From NCBI GenBank assembly GCA_012064385.1, contig QRDG01000346.1, forward strand, positions 649,952 through 713,951: DNA of 64,000 nucleotides, read 5' to 3'. Positions 22,946 through 34,552 of this stretch are shown one piece after another (position 1 is the stretch's first letter; each line of letters starts with the position of its first letter). This stretch comes from Puccinellia tenuiflora (lineage: Eukaryota > Streptophyta > Magnoliopsida > Poales > Poaceae). The notes beneath the pieces were generated by a model that did not search any database, was not told where the DNA came from, and saw nothing but the letters and a program-made list of their open reading frames with translations. A program made the position numbers and the translations under genes.

Positions 22946-25900
22946 TGAAACAAGGTGGTACTCTCCAGAAGGAGGTATGACTTCCCGAATGAAAAATCCC
23001 GCCAATTCTTCGCTAATTGCTTGGAAGCGGAGCTTTCGGGGGAGCTTCTCCCGCTTTCTTGCCAACTGCAAATGAATGAGATCGAAATGAATACATTGAG
23101 TCATGTGTATATGTATATATGTATCAAATCATAATAAAACAATTATGACTGAAACTCAGCAGAACTGATGGTAACAAAATAAATTTGTGAATATTGTTTA
23201 CGTACCTTTTTATTGAATTTACTATTCGCTCTCTCGTTGACAATCTTGTGAATGTTCTCACAAACATAGTAACCACATAGATTAGTCCCCTTTGGTTGTT
23301 GCTCGCATTTCTGTATAAGAATATAATTCAATCAAACAATAATCAAGTATGATAAATGTGTGTGGACGTAGCTAGGTATATAGTAGTACTTACTCTCGGA
23401 CGCCATACCAGCTTCGGTTTCCATCCACCTTCCGGATCTTCCGCGATAAACATTTCCCATACGCTGCCCGACAAAGAAAATCAATAAAAGAGTTGACATC
23501 ATCAAATTAACGATGAAGCCGATAAGAATTAATTAAAATTAACTTTTGAGCATATCAAAACAGTGCTTTTACTTTAGAGGCTTTGTGGTTAGTGAGTCAT
23601 AAACTAGAACTTCTCCATCGTGCATTTTAATGACGATAAGAATATAGTGGAAGCTGCGCACGTTTAAATATGCAGTGTCATAGATATAACTCATTACTTA
23701 AAATTTTAACATCTGGCCAAAGTATTCAAATAATGACGATAAAGAAGACAGTAACACTCACTCGAACAAGTAAGGCCAAAGTATTTGTTTTTTGTCACGT
23801 TGTCGCTTCAAAAACCTTAGCAAAGTCGCTGGTGTATCCTTGTTATGCAGGGGATCCGTTATGGTTACTTGATGCATTGTCTCCGCGTCAATGAACCCAA
23901 TGTCGTTGATATCATCCCTTTTGCATTCGAGCATCTTCAATCTGCATAATTATAGCGCACAAAAGATTAAATTGAGGACAATTGCAGAAAATGAACGAAC
24001 TGAGCTTAAGACTTCTCAAATTACATAAATAAATCACTTACAGACAATAGCAACTGAGCAACGATTTGTCGATGGCCAGGAGATTGTATAACTGAAAAAG
24101 TTCCTTGAAGTCAACGGACACAGCGTATTCTTGGAAGTAGTGCTCCTCCTTAACTCTCACCATGATAGAATCGAACCCGTCCTTTGCACTATTCAAGTAC
24201 CAGCTATGCAGTTGGCGCATTCTTGTTGGTAGGGCGCGGACATTCTCGACCAAATTATTCCCTTGAACAAATTCATATGCTACTTCAAGTAAGGCGTCAT
24301 CGGTACCGGTTGTTTGTTGTTGACGACTTTGAATGGCCTTCTAGTCAAACACCTTGAGAGGGGGGACCGATTGAACGGGTTGTTCTCCAAGCTGGGGAAC
24401 TTGTTTCCTTTTATTTGACTCGACCACCTGTTTCCCTTTTTCCACTTGGATCACCGGTTCCCCTTTTTGCACCCTGACCATCTCGTCATATGACCTTTCA
24501 ATAGAACGCGTATAGTCTGATGACACCGGTTCAGGGTCATATAGATTTTCCACGGTACGCACGACTTTCACCAGGTCTAGCGTCTTCACAAAAGGTATCT
24601 CTGGCACTTTCTTAGCAAAATGGGCATCCACCTGGGCTTGAACGATGGCCTTGTTTTCCTCTTCAGATATTTCCCAAGGTAACTTCTCAAGAGGCGGCCG
24701 TGTTCTCTCCAATCTAGGCATCTTCCTAGACGGCGAACCGTTCCGCTTAACGGGCGCTCTCTTACGCGGAGGTAACCGAGGTGGTGGACTCGCGCTGGGC
24801 CCCCCTCCGGTAGGTGTGGACTTTGTTGCTCATGTGGACTGCTACCACGAGGAGTCGATGGCCCTTGCTGCTCATGTGGACTGCTACCACGAGGAGTCGA
24901 TGGCCCTTCCTGCTCATGTGGACTGCCAGCAGGAGTAGTCGATGGCCCTTGCGGCTCATGTGGACTTTGTTGCACATGTGGACTTCTACCACGAGGAGTC
25001 GGTGGCCTTGGCACGGGGCCTGAAAAGACGATGTATTGTTTTTTCCAGAGGGCGAAACCGCGCTTGACATCACCCAGTGTCTTCTCCTCGTCACCTCCAG
25101 GATGATCAAGATCCATTGTTTCATAAGTAGGCACAATGTCATCCACCCCGACAAGAGCACAGTCAGCTGGAATGGGCTGATGATGGTGCGTTGCTCCATC
25201 TTGTTGTGGGTAAACATAGCCAACCGCCACCTTAACGGACATGTTCCTTATTGGCACATGTAGCTCGCACTCTGTCTTCTCCGTGACATAATCCACGGGG
25301 TAGCTTGCTCCACATCCTTCAAGATGCGAGGAACCCACGCTGCTTTTCGGCTGAGATGGGGCGGCATCGGCTTGAGGATCTTCTATAAGAAGCTGCTGAT
25401 CAGGTGCCCTCTGCCGACTAGTTGAGTCTGTTAGATTCTGCTCCAGCTGCTGCACCCTAAGTTCCAATGTCGATAATCGGTCAGCGCACTTCTTCTTCGT
25501 TCTCGAACGGCTTCTATAACTGTCTGCGCACTCCGGCCACGCATCCTTCATGGTGAGACCTGGGAGGGTTCGTACTCGTCCAACGTGTTCTGGATTCCCC
25601 AGAGCTAGTGTCAACTCGTCATTCTCTCTATCGGGAATGTACACTCCCTTTCTAACCTTATCTACTGCATCTTCAAGCTCCTTGGCGATTTTTTCAATTT
25701 TCGTCTTCCATTTACCCTTTGCAACGATTCGCCCTGTCTTTGGGTCCAACCCTGCCCCATGCACGTACAACCAGAACTTGGACCGCTCGGGCCAATCGTA
25801 TGTCTGTGGCATGACCCCGTTTTTCAGCAGTTCAGCTTCATATGCTTTCCACTTAGGAATGGCACTCTTGTAGCCACCTGACCCCAATTTATGAAAATAT

Positions 25901-26735
25901 TGCTTCTTCTTAGCATTTTCTACATTTATGGCTGATCGGGCCTTATACTCTGACGAGCTCCTATACGCCTTAAATGCGGGCCAGAGGGCTTTTAGCTTCT
26001 CAAATCTTCCAGTGAATTCTGGACCTTCAGGTCCATAGTTGTCCCATAATTTTTTCTTCCAGGTCTGGAATTGTACGGCCATCTTCTTAAAAGTCCATTC
26101 CTTGAGCTTCTTCGTCTGGCCTTCCGTGAAGCCTACCGGTAGGTTGAAGTATGGCAGCAGACTCCCCCAAAGTACCTCTTTTGTAGCGTCGCTGACGTAA
26201 CTAGCTTCATCGCCAACCCCCGCCTTCTTCGGCTTATGCCAATCTGGAATGGTGATCGGTACAATGTCCCTAACAAGAACTCCAGCTTGACTTATAAATT
26301 TTTTGACGTTCTCTGCTGGTTCCACCGGTTCGCCACTAGCCTTAAATGCGGTGAGGGATAATTTAGCCTCGCCCGATAGAGGTTTCGTCGGGCCTCGAGG
26401 ACCTTGCTTTTTAGCAGATTTGCTCGATGATCCAGAAGGCTAAAATAAAAAAGGTTCGTTAATAAGTGCAATACAAATAAATCAATGCATCTACTGATAT
26501 AGCATTGCCATAATATACACCTTGCCGGAGTTTGTTAAGGGCACTTCGTCGGCCCTTCTTTCTTCAGACTCAAGTCCTTCACCGGAGTCGTTCAGAAATT
26601 GTGTGGTTAAGTCTTCGCCATCGTCATCCTCATATGGTCGGGCATTATTATATATCACTTGTTGCACCAAATCTTCTTCCTCCTCATTTCGGATGAAGGG
26701 GGGGGGGGGGGAGTCCGGATCCGTAGCTCAATGTC
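22946..26735 (-). pseudogene. CACTA ORF2: Ptta domain fused to ULP1-like peptidase, lightly damaged
   Basis: An acidic first exon (about 26520-26735) joins exon 2 (26440 downwards), which carries the Ptta/En/Spm domain (KFISQAGVLVRDIVPITIP; coding about 26325-25450), a short coiled coil and tandem SSPHEQQGPSTPRG units (about 24990-24830). Small exons follow with ULP1 residues: His codon 23647-23649, Asp codon 23596-23598, Cys codon 23275-23277 in QPKGTNLCGYYVCE. The last exon ends REVIPPSGEYHLVSI at about 22946. Damage: a frameshift in the C6 run at 24800-24805, an in-frame TAG at 24341-24343, and ACG where the sister copy has its ATG. A 13-G run at 26698-26710 disturbs the first exon. Family role: Ptta-type proteins are the TNPA-like partner of the transposase; the peptidase role is unknown. 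Confidence 0.82.
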
Positions 26736-26779
26736 ACTACAAAATTTTAAATAGCAAATTCACTTGGCAAATTTGAAAT

Positions 26780-27115
26780 AGAAAATTTTAAATAGCAATT
26801 CACTACAAAATTCTAACACTAATATTTTAATACTAATAATTCTAATACTAATATTCTAATACTAATATTCTAATACTAATATTCTATTCTAAAAATTCTA
26901 ATAATTCTAAGTACTAAAAAAACTAATATCTAAGTACTTAAAAATTCTAAGTACTAAAAAAACTAATATCTAAGTACTTAAAAATTCTAATAATTCTAAG
27001 TACTAAAAAAACTAATATCTAAGTACTTAAAAATTCTAATAATTCTAAGTACTTAAAAATTCTAATAATTCTAAGTACTTAAAAATTCTAATAATTCTAA
27101 TACTAATTTTCTAGT
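26780..27115. repeat. AT-rich tandem repeats between the two large CACTA genes
   Basis: A (TACTAATATTCTAA)-type unit changes into several copies of a ~50-bp block, TAAGTACTAAAAAAACTAAT with TACTTAAAAATTCTAA. It lies just upstream (minus-strand sense) of the Ptta-ULP1 gene. Confidence 0.85.
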
Positions 27116-27199
27116 GTTTCTATTTACTTAAATTTATATATAACAATATTGAGACATTTGTAAATAAGTAAAAATAACAATAACCAGTAAGAAAAAAAA

Positions 27200-27540
27200 A
27201 ACTAGTACCTGCGGGAGGCGGAGACGGCCGGAGGCGGAGGCGCGTGGTGGAGGCGAGGTGGTGGAGGCGGAGGCGCGTGGTGGAGGCGGAGGCGCGTGGT
27301 GGAGCAGGGGCAGGGGCCGGCGGCGCACGGAGGTGGAGGGGCAGGGGCCGGCGGCGCACGGAGGTGGAGGCGTTCGGGGCCGGCGCGCGGCGCACCGAGG
27401 TGGAGGTGCAGGGGCGTGCAGGCGGCGGCGCAGGGGCGTGCAGCGGCTGCGCAGGCGGCGGCGCAGGGCGCGAGGGAGCGATTCCCGGCGGCGGCAGCTT
27501 GACGGCGTCTCATCGGTGATCAGGAGCCCGGAGGCGCGTC
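27200..27540. other. GC-rich minisatellite-like block inside the CACTA element
   Basis: GGCGGAGGCGCGTGGTGGA and CAGGGGCCGGCGGCGCACGG units alternate. Six frames are open because of composition. No protein domain was recognised. Confidence 0.6.
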
Positions 27541-27599
27541 GGTTCGTCTGCGGTGGATTTGGCCAAGAATGGCCAAGTCCCGCGCTCTTGGAGCCTTGT

Positions 27600-27750
27600 T
27601 TTTGACCTTTGGTACCGGTTTGTGCCACCAACCGGTACCAAAGGTGCTTTGGTACCGGTTGTAGCTACCAACCGGTACCACAGATCCACCAAAAATTGCG
27701 TGCGAACCGCTGGACCTTTGGTACCGATTTTTCTTACTAACCGGTAACAA
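27600..27750. repeat. Internal copy of CACTA subterminal repeats
   Basis: TTTGGTACCGGTTTGTGCC-type inverted pairs occur three times, as at the element termini, but here in the middle, between the 3' end of the transposase gene and the 5' side of the Ptta-ULP1 gene. No CACTA terminus is nearby. Confidence 0.8.
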
Positions 27751-28298
27751 AGGGTTTTTTCTCTCTTTTTCTTTTCCTGTTTTATTAAAACAACTATAAC
27801 TTTTGAAAGAAAAGACCAAATGACATGAAACCAATTTCTAAAATTTTGTAAAATTAAAAGCTATCAACTAATAATAATTTTGTGATGTTTTGTAACATTT
27901 TCAAATTTTTAAATTTCAAAATGGAATTAAATATTTCTAGAAACTATAATTAAGTCTAGAAATTTGTCCCATTTCCAGCAGAATCGGCAGAAATTTGTGA
28001 TTTTTAAAAGAGGTGGATGGAAATCTTTTCTTAGAAAACAAATTGATTATTTGTGCATATAACATGTTATAGCATATTAAAAAAATGAATCACCCAAGTT
28101 TTGCAACATATTTCTGGTAGGTCCTTCACAAAAAAAACCATTTCTGACACTCGGAAAATGGAAAATGGTTTTTTTATTCAATAAAAAAAACTTCCTTCGT
28201 CAACATTGTCCGTGCTTCCAAGATGCATGTTTGTGTGGAATATGGACCCATTCAAACAAACTATGCCAAGTTTATTATTACACATCACCAACACATCC

Positions 28299-31200
28299 CT
28301 ATCTAGTCTTCTGAGTTTTCTTCGTGTGTTTCCCTTTCTTCTGATTGCGACGCAACCATGGACAATCTTCGTTATTTAACATGATGCTTGGGTCAGTTTT
28401 CACCTTGAAGGGTGCAATATAATCAAACTTATTATAATCTTCTGACATGTCTGTCTTGTCCTCCACTCCCACGATGTTTCTTTTTCCTGAAAGAACTATG
28501 TGGCGCTTTGGCTCATCATATGATGTGTCCTCTTGCCTTTCTTTTTTTTTCGGTTTGGTAGACATGTCCTTCGCATAGAAAACCTGGGCCACTTCACTGG
28601 CAAGCACGAATGGTTCGGTCTCGTATGCTAGATTCTTGAGATCCACTGTAGTCATTCCGTACTGTGGGTCTACCTGCACCCCGTCTTTCAGGTTGAACCA
28701 TTTGCACCGGAACAAAGGGATCTTGAAAGTAGGTCCATAGTCAAGTTCCCATATCTCCTCTATGTACCCATAATATGTGACCTTCTTCCCATTGTCGTCT
28801 GCTGCATCAAAGCGGACACCACTGTTTTGGTTGGTGCTCTTTTGATCTTGGGCGATCGTGTAAAATGTATTCCCATTTATCTCGTACCCTTGAAAAGTCG
28901 ATATACAAAAAGATGGTTGCTTGGCCAACAAGTATAGTTGTTCTTCAATAGTGGTGTCATTAATGAGATGTGGTTGCAACCAACCGCCGAAAGTCGTCTG
29001 GTGTTCTCCATCAATCCAATCTTCACCTTGCTCCGGATATTTTGAGCGTAAAATATCCTTGTGTTCCAATATATACGGAGCCACCATGCTGGAATTATGT
29101 AGGACTGTGTAGTGTGCTTTAGTGAAAGAATGTCCGTCCATATTTATTTTTGCTCTCTTTCCTAGCGTGCCTTTTCCACGCAGTCTCCCCTCATAGCGTG
29201 ATTCAGGAACACCGATCGGCTTAAGGTCAGGAATAAAGTCAACACAAAACTCAATGACCTCCTCTGTTCCATAGCCCTTGGAGATGCTTCCTTCTGGCCT
29301 AGCACGGTTATGAACGTATTTCTTCAAGACTCCCATGAATCTCTCAAAGGGGAACATGTTGTGTAGAAATACAGGACCGAGAACGTGAATCTCTTCGACT
29401 AGGTGAACTATGAGGTGCGTCATAATATTGAAGAAGGATGGTGGAAACACCAACTCGAAGCTGACAAGACATTGCACCACATCCTTCTGTAAATTTGATA
29501 GAGTTAGTGGATTGATCACCTTCTGAGAAATTGCATTGAGGAATGCACATAGCTTTACAATGGGTACTCGAACATTTTCTGGCAGAAGCCCCCTCAATGC
29601 AATCGGAAGTAATTGTGTCATAATGACGTGGCAGTCATGAGACTTTAGGTTTTGAAACTTTTTCTCTGTCATGTTTATTATTCCCTTTATATTCGACGAG
29701 AAGCCAGACGGGACCTTGATGCTGCTCAGGACTTCAAAAAAGATCTCCTTCTCTTCTTTTGTAAGAGCATAACTGGCTATACCTTGATACTTCTCTGGAT
29801 TCAGGTTGTCTCGTTCGTGCATACATTGCTGGTCCTACCGTGCATCCGGTGTATCTTTTGTCTTCCCGTACACGCCCAAGCAGTTTAGCAGGTTCACGCA
29901 AAGATTTTTCGTCACGTGCATCACGTCGATTGAAGAGTGAACCTCTAGGATTTTCCAATAGGGTAGCTCCCAAAATATAGACATCTTCTTCCACATGGGT
30001 ACGTGTCCGGCACTGTTATTCGGAACAGATTGTCCGCCAGGACCCTTTCCAAAGATCACTTTTAAATCCTTCACCATATCATATATAACATCCCCAGTAG
30101 GGCGGGTAGGCTTCGTCCGGCTATCTGCCTCACCTCTGAAATGCTTGCCTCCTCCCATTCTTACGACATGTTGTTTTGGAAGAAATCGACGATGCCCCAA
30201 GTACACATTCTTGTTTCCCAAATATATACTGTCAGTCTCACCTAAACAGTGTGTGCATGCATTGTATCCCTTGTTTGATTGTCCTGAAATGTTACTAAGA
30301 GCAGGCCAATCATTGATGGTTACGAACAACAACCCTCGTAGGTTAAATTCCTTTTGTTCGTGCTCATCCCACACAGGTACACCTTCTTCATCCCACAACT
30401 GTAAAAGTTTTTCAACTAATGGCCTCAGGTACACATCAATGTCGTTGCCGGGTTGCCTCGGGCCTTGGATGAGCACTGGCATCATAATGAACTTCGGCTT
30501 CATGCACAACCAAGGAGGAAGGTTATACATACATAGAGTCACTGGCCAGGTGCTATGACTGGAGCTCTGCTCTCCAAAAGGATTAAAGCCATCTGTACTT
30601 AGACCAAATCTGAAGTTCCTCGCGTCATCTGCAAATGTCTTGAATTCTTTGTCGATTTTTCTCCACTGCGACCCGTCAGCGGGGTGTCTCAGCATCACGT
30701 CTTTCTTACGGTCTTCTTTGTGCCATCGCAACAACTTGGCATGCTCTTTGTTTTGAAACAAACGTTTCAACCGTGGTATTATAGGAGCATACCACATCAC
30801 CTTGACAGGAACCCTCTTCCTGGGGCGCGGCTCGCCCTCAACATCACCAGGGTCATCTCGCCTGATCTTATACCGCAATGCACCGCATACCGGGCATGCA
30901 TTCAAATTCTCGTACTTCTCACCGCGGTAGAGGATGCAGTCATTGATGCATGCATGTATTTTCTGCACCTCTAATCCTGGAGGGCAGACAACCTTCTTTG
31001 CTTCGTATGTACTAGAGGGCAATACATTCTCCCCTGGAAGCATCTTCTTTATTATTTTCAGCAACTTTTCAAAACCCATGTCAGAAGTACCATTCTCTGC
31101 CTTCCATTGCAGCAATTCTAATGTGGTACCCAGCTTTTTCTGACCATCTTCGCAATTTGGGTACAACAATTTGTTGTGATCCTCTAACATTCTCTCCAAC

Positions 31201-31628
31201 TTCAACTTCTTGTTTTCACTTCCGCAGTTAATCTTCGCATCATGAATGGCCCGACCTAAATCGTCATCGGGGTCATCAAAAATGAGCTCTTCTGCGTCTT
31301 CGTCTCCCCCCATTGTCATATCATCGTGTTCAGTGAACATAGGATAGTTGTCGTTATCCTCTTCTTCTTCGTTGTCTTCCATTATAACCCCTATTTCTCC
31401 GTGCTTTGTCCAACAATTATAGCCGGGCATGAAACCGTTCTGTAACAGGTGGGCGTGAATGGTTCTTGAGGTAGAGTAATCCTTCATATTCTTACAGGAA
31501 CTACATAGACAACACATGAAACCATTCGACCGCTTGCTTGCCTCAGCCACGTGGAGAAAATTATGCATGCCATTAATAAACTCGGGACAACGTCGGTCAC
31601 CGTACATCCATTGTCGGTTCATCTGCAT
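28299..31628 (-). pseudogene. CACTA transposase (TNP2 family) with a single premature stop
   Basis: Two blocks in one frame (597 and 507 codons) are separated only by TAG at 29835-29837 and four sense codons. Residues 1-80 form the transposase-associated N-terminal domain (MYGDRRCPEFINGMHNFL; CCLCSSCKN). Residues ~250-470 form the TNP2/Transposase_21 core with acidic residues in RFGLSTDGFNPF, PGNDIDVYLRPLVEKLL and INDWPALSN. DUF4218-like (VKLCAFLNAISQKVI to MFPFERFMGVLKKYV) and DUF4216-like (VTYYGYIEEIWELDYG) regions follow, with a basic C-terminal tail. TNP2 cuts at the CACTA ends. The total length (~1,109 codons) is typical, so a single substitution (AAG or GAG to TAG) would account for the break. 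Stop readthrough or an unseen intron is less likely. Confidence 0.9.
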
Positions 31629-31786
31629 TATATAAGTATATCAATAACCGTTAATTACACTACTTCATAAATAGATGAGTGACAAAATTAATTAATATTC
31701 AAGTTCATCACATTAAAAGCAAATTAGAGTACTGACCAAATATAATACATAGTTCTCATAAAACATACACTCAAACTAACATACAA

Positions 31787-32245
31787 CTATCTAAAAAAAT
31801 TAAAACCAACAAAAAATGCGATGAAAATCGCAACTAAAGTAACTACTGAACCAACAGCATAATGATACCAAGCCTCTTGATTAATGGCATATTTTCTAAT
31901 CTTTTTAATCTTCAAGCGCATTGCATCCATCTTGATCTGGTGATCATCGACGACGTCGGCAAACTTTAAGTCCAATTTCATCTTCTCTTCTAGGCATTGC
32001 AGACGAAGATCTTCACTTCTTTTCAATTTTTCTTTCAAATCATTATTTTCTTTCTCAAATAAATTGAGCATCTCGACAAGAGGGTCGGTTGTAATTTCTG
32101 GTTCAACTACCTCCTAGATAAAATATCTATGTCAAGTTGGTCGGCATAATTGTCACATGACAAAATGAAACAAATAGTTATAAAAGTATACCACATCCGA
32201 ATCATAGACCGGACGAGGGCCGACGGGGACGGATATCAAAACCAT
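31787..32245 (-). CDS. Small coiled-coil protein with C-terminal membrane segment, spliced, in CACTA element
   Basis: Exon 1 is 32245-32192 (MVLISVPVGPRPVYDSDV). A 78-bp GT..AG intron follows (32191-32114; donor GTATAC, acceptor ATCTAG). Exon 2 is 32113-31787 and the frame is kept, giving 126 residues. Residues ~37-85 are charged and heptad-like (ENNDLKEKLKRSEDLRLQ). A hydrophobic C-terminal segment (about 102-121, VGSVVTLVAIFIAFFVGF) looks like a tail anchor. It is the first gene inside the right end of the element, just upstream of the transposase, so it could be expressed from the terminal promoter. I do not recognise the family. The open frame and correct splice sites argue for a real gene. 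Confidence 0.6.
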
Positions 32246-32739
32246 GGCACTATACATAAAAAAACAATCATACAAGTAAGAAAATTATAAAGTAAAACTA
32301 TGCATCTATCACATAAAACTAAGTTTTTTTTATAAAACATAAAAACAAGTAGGCTCACCGAGGTGGTGCCGGCTAGGGACGGCGCTGGCGATCGACGGCG
32401 GTGAGGACGGGGAAGATACTAAAACCAACAAAGCATACTTTAATTTGAGCTCAAATTGCATATAAAACGAATGAAATCACTAACTTAGACATTTCATCAA
32501 ACACCTTGCTAGCACTAAAAAAGTGAAACGAGCTAAACCATAGGAAATGAGCTAAATTAGGAACGCCGGAAGAAAGGATCATGTTGCTAACCCTTGGATA
32601 GATCGTTGCAGCCAATCTTAACAAAATGGTGCAGAAAATGGAGATTTGTTTGGAGTGTGAGAGGAGAGAAATTTTTAGAAATGTGTTGGAGATGGAGTCG
32701 AGCTAGCACGGCTCGGGTTGAAGAAATAGGGGCTGGCAA

Positions 32740-32965
32740 CCCTCTAGTACCGGTTTGCTATGCAAACCGGTACTAAAGGTTCAACACCGGCCCCACCTGC
32801 GCAACAGATTTGGCGCGAAACCCTTTAGTACCGGTTCGTAGCACGAACCGGTACTAAAGGTCCAGCACAAACCGGTACTAGAGATTCCTGGCGCACTGGG
32901 CTCTGGAGCCGGTACTAGTGCTAGCTTTAGTACCGGTTTGTAACCAAACCGGTACTAAGGGTAAC
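32740..32965. repeat. CACTA subterminal repeats (right)
   Basis: Inverted pairs of TAGTACCGGTT(C/T)G and CAAACCGGTACTAAAG are spaced over ~220 bp before the terminus at 32991. This is also the expected promoter side of the two right-hand genes. Confidence 0.85.
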
Positions 32966-33664
32966 ATCCTTTGGCTGTTTTTCCACTAGTGGCCGAGGCG
33001 CCATGGCCGTGGCTGGGCGGTGACGATGATAAAGGAGGCGCAACACGAGGCACCCTGACCATGAATCCAATCCACGATAGGCGCGATCGCTCGAGGAGGT
33101 GAGTTAGCTGCTATACGCCTGTACTCAAATCAATTAATTATGTACTGCTGCTAGCTGCTATACGCCCTGATCACTCATTCACTTGAGGAGGTAAGTACAG
33201 CTGCTAGCTGCTATCGGCAATTTTTGTCAGGACTAAGCCTTTGTCTATTTTTTCGATTAAATCACTTAATTATGTATTGTATGCATATATCAGTGGTCTT
33301 CGGTTCATTGTGTCGACGATGTTAGAAGAAATTTTTAAGGTAATATGTATGATTTTTTTGAAATATGCTTACTGATTTTGATTGCATTTGCGTGTAATTG
33401 ACAATATATTTTACGTGATAATATAAATATTCATTGTATGATATCTATACCGAAGGGCCCCAAATTTTACTTTCGAACATGGCCCCAAAAATCTCAGGGC
33501 CGGCCCTGCAGTTAACTACTTCATTCAGTCCATCTCATTGGCGTCCATTTCAACATCCTGTCACTCATTCCATGACCTTGTTTGGAGTTTTGACCATCCA
33601 GCTAAGAAAGCATCACACGACCTAGTTTCGATTTCAGAGTTGGGATAATGTACAACCACAACTT

Positions 33665-34540
33665 ATCTATATCATCGAGAAGAAGTTGATTCGCTGAAGC
33701 ATAAAAGAGAAGGAAGAAGTGATCTTATTTATTAGTTTAGTTAACCCTTTGGCCAGCCCTTAGCATCTCAAGAATGTGCTCTTCTCAAGCGAATCCAAAT
33801 AGGTGTTGGTTTGCGCAAAGGAAGCTGAAGTGGATGGAGGGTAAAAACAAAGCAAAAGCAGAAGAAGCAGATAAAGAAATTGTGGAAAGTAGTCGCTAGC
33901 ATGTGGCTTTGTGACAAAAATATATTATTGAAAACTGTGTGCAAGCTGCTGCTCTTTGGGTTATCTGGATTATCAAAAATGACCTTTGCTTTAATCGCTC
34001 CGGGTGGCTGGGTATGCAGGTCCTATGGAGAAAACTAGCTTATTTGCTATCCCAGTGGAAGGTTCTGTTCTCCAAGAACACAAGAGATTGGAAGCTGTGG
34101 TTGGAGGTCTGGAGAATCTAGCTCAGAACCCTCCTCCTTTATGCTGGCCGGATCCCGGTTGAATTTGAAGAAACTGGTGGGTAAAGACCTGGAGCTGGCT
34201 CAGTCATATGATTCAGAAGCTGACGAGACTCTGGCCTGGAAGATCTCCACTGATGACCTGAAGAAGAAAATAGTGGAAAGCTCCATCTCACTGGTTGATG
34301 ACGGGGACGTGCTCAAGCTTCTCTGAAAAATCCCCTTGGTCAAAAGTAGATGCTTCTCTAGCTTAGTTCTGTCCAGCTGTCCTAGAAAAACTTGGAAGTT
34401 GATGTATTTTGTTCTCTTCCCAGAGGGGTAGATATCCCCCCTGTGCACTTCGCTGATGTTCGAAAAACTGATGGAAAAATGATGTAAGAAAGGTTTATTA
34501 AATGGAATTGGGACGAGGCTCTCTTTCTCTAAAAAAAAAA
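33665..34540 (+). mobile_element. 5'-truncated LINE fragment
   Basis: CAACCACAACTT at 33653-33664 and at 34541-34552 is a 12-bp TSD, and a 10-A tail ends at 34540. The frame at 33939-34121 reads AAALWVIWIIKNDLCFNRSG and WLGMQVLWRKLAYLLSQWK, the tryptophan-rich C-terminus of plant LINE ORF2 that follows the zf-RVT domain. It differs clearly from the LINE at 10011-10633 and has the opposite orientation. Confidence 0.88.
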
Positions 34541-34552
34541 CAACCACAACTT

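Larger units (their letters stand above)
22421..32991 (-). mobile_element. Near-complete CACTA (En/Spm) transposon, 10.57 kb
   Basis: The ends are CACTAGTGGAAAAAC (22421) and GTTTTTCCACTAGTG (to 32991), with the 3-bp TSD GCC at 22418-22420 and 32992-32994. Subterminal ACCGGTACTAAAG-type repeats lie inside both ends. Coding is on the minus strand: a small coiled-coil/TM protein (31787-32245), TNP2-type transposase (28299-31628) and a Ptta-ULP1 gene (22946-26735). Defects are few: one amber stop in the transposase, and one frameshift, one stop and a lost start in the third gene. It sits inside the hAT element and is therefore younger than it. Confidence 0.95.
22114..33508. mobile_element. hAT-superfamily element (non-autonomous), split by a CACTA element
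   Basis: Perfect 16-bp termini CAGGGCCGGCCCTGAG (22114) and its reverse complement (33493-33508) are flanked by the 8-bp TSD CAGTTAAC at 22106-22113 and 33509-33516. The 8-bp TSD is the hAT hallmark. The outer 14 bp of each end is itself a palindrome. Without the CACTA insertion (22421-32991 plus its 3-bp duplication) the element is about 0.82 kb, with GGGCCCC-rich ends and no transposase, so it depends on another source. Confidence 0.9.

Noticed and set aside
27120..27631. Proline-rich protein gene inside the CACTA element
   Set aside because: All six frames are open over a GC-rich repeat block, and no homologous frame is seen in the sister element.
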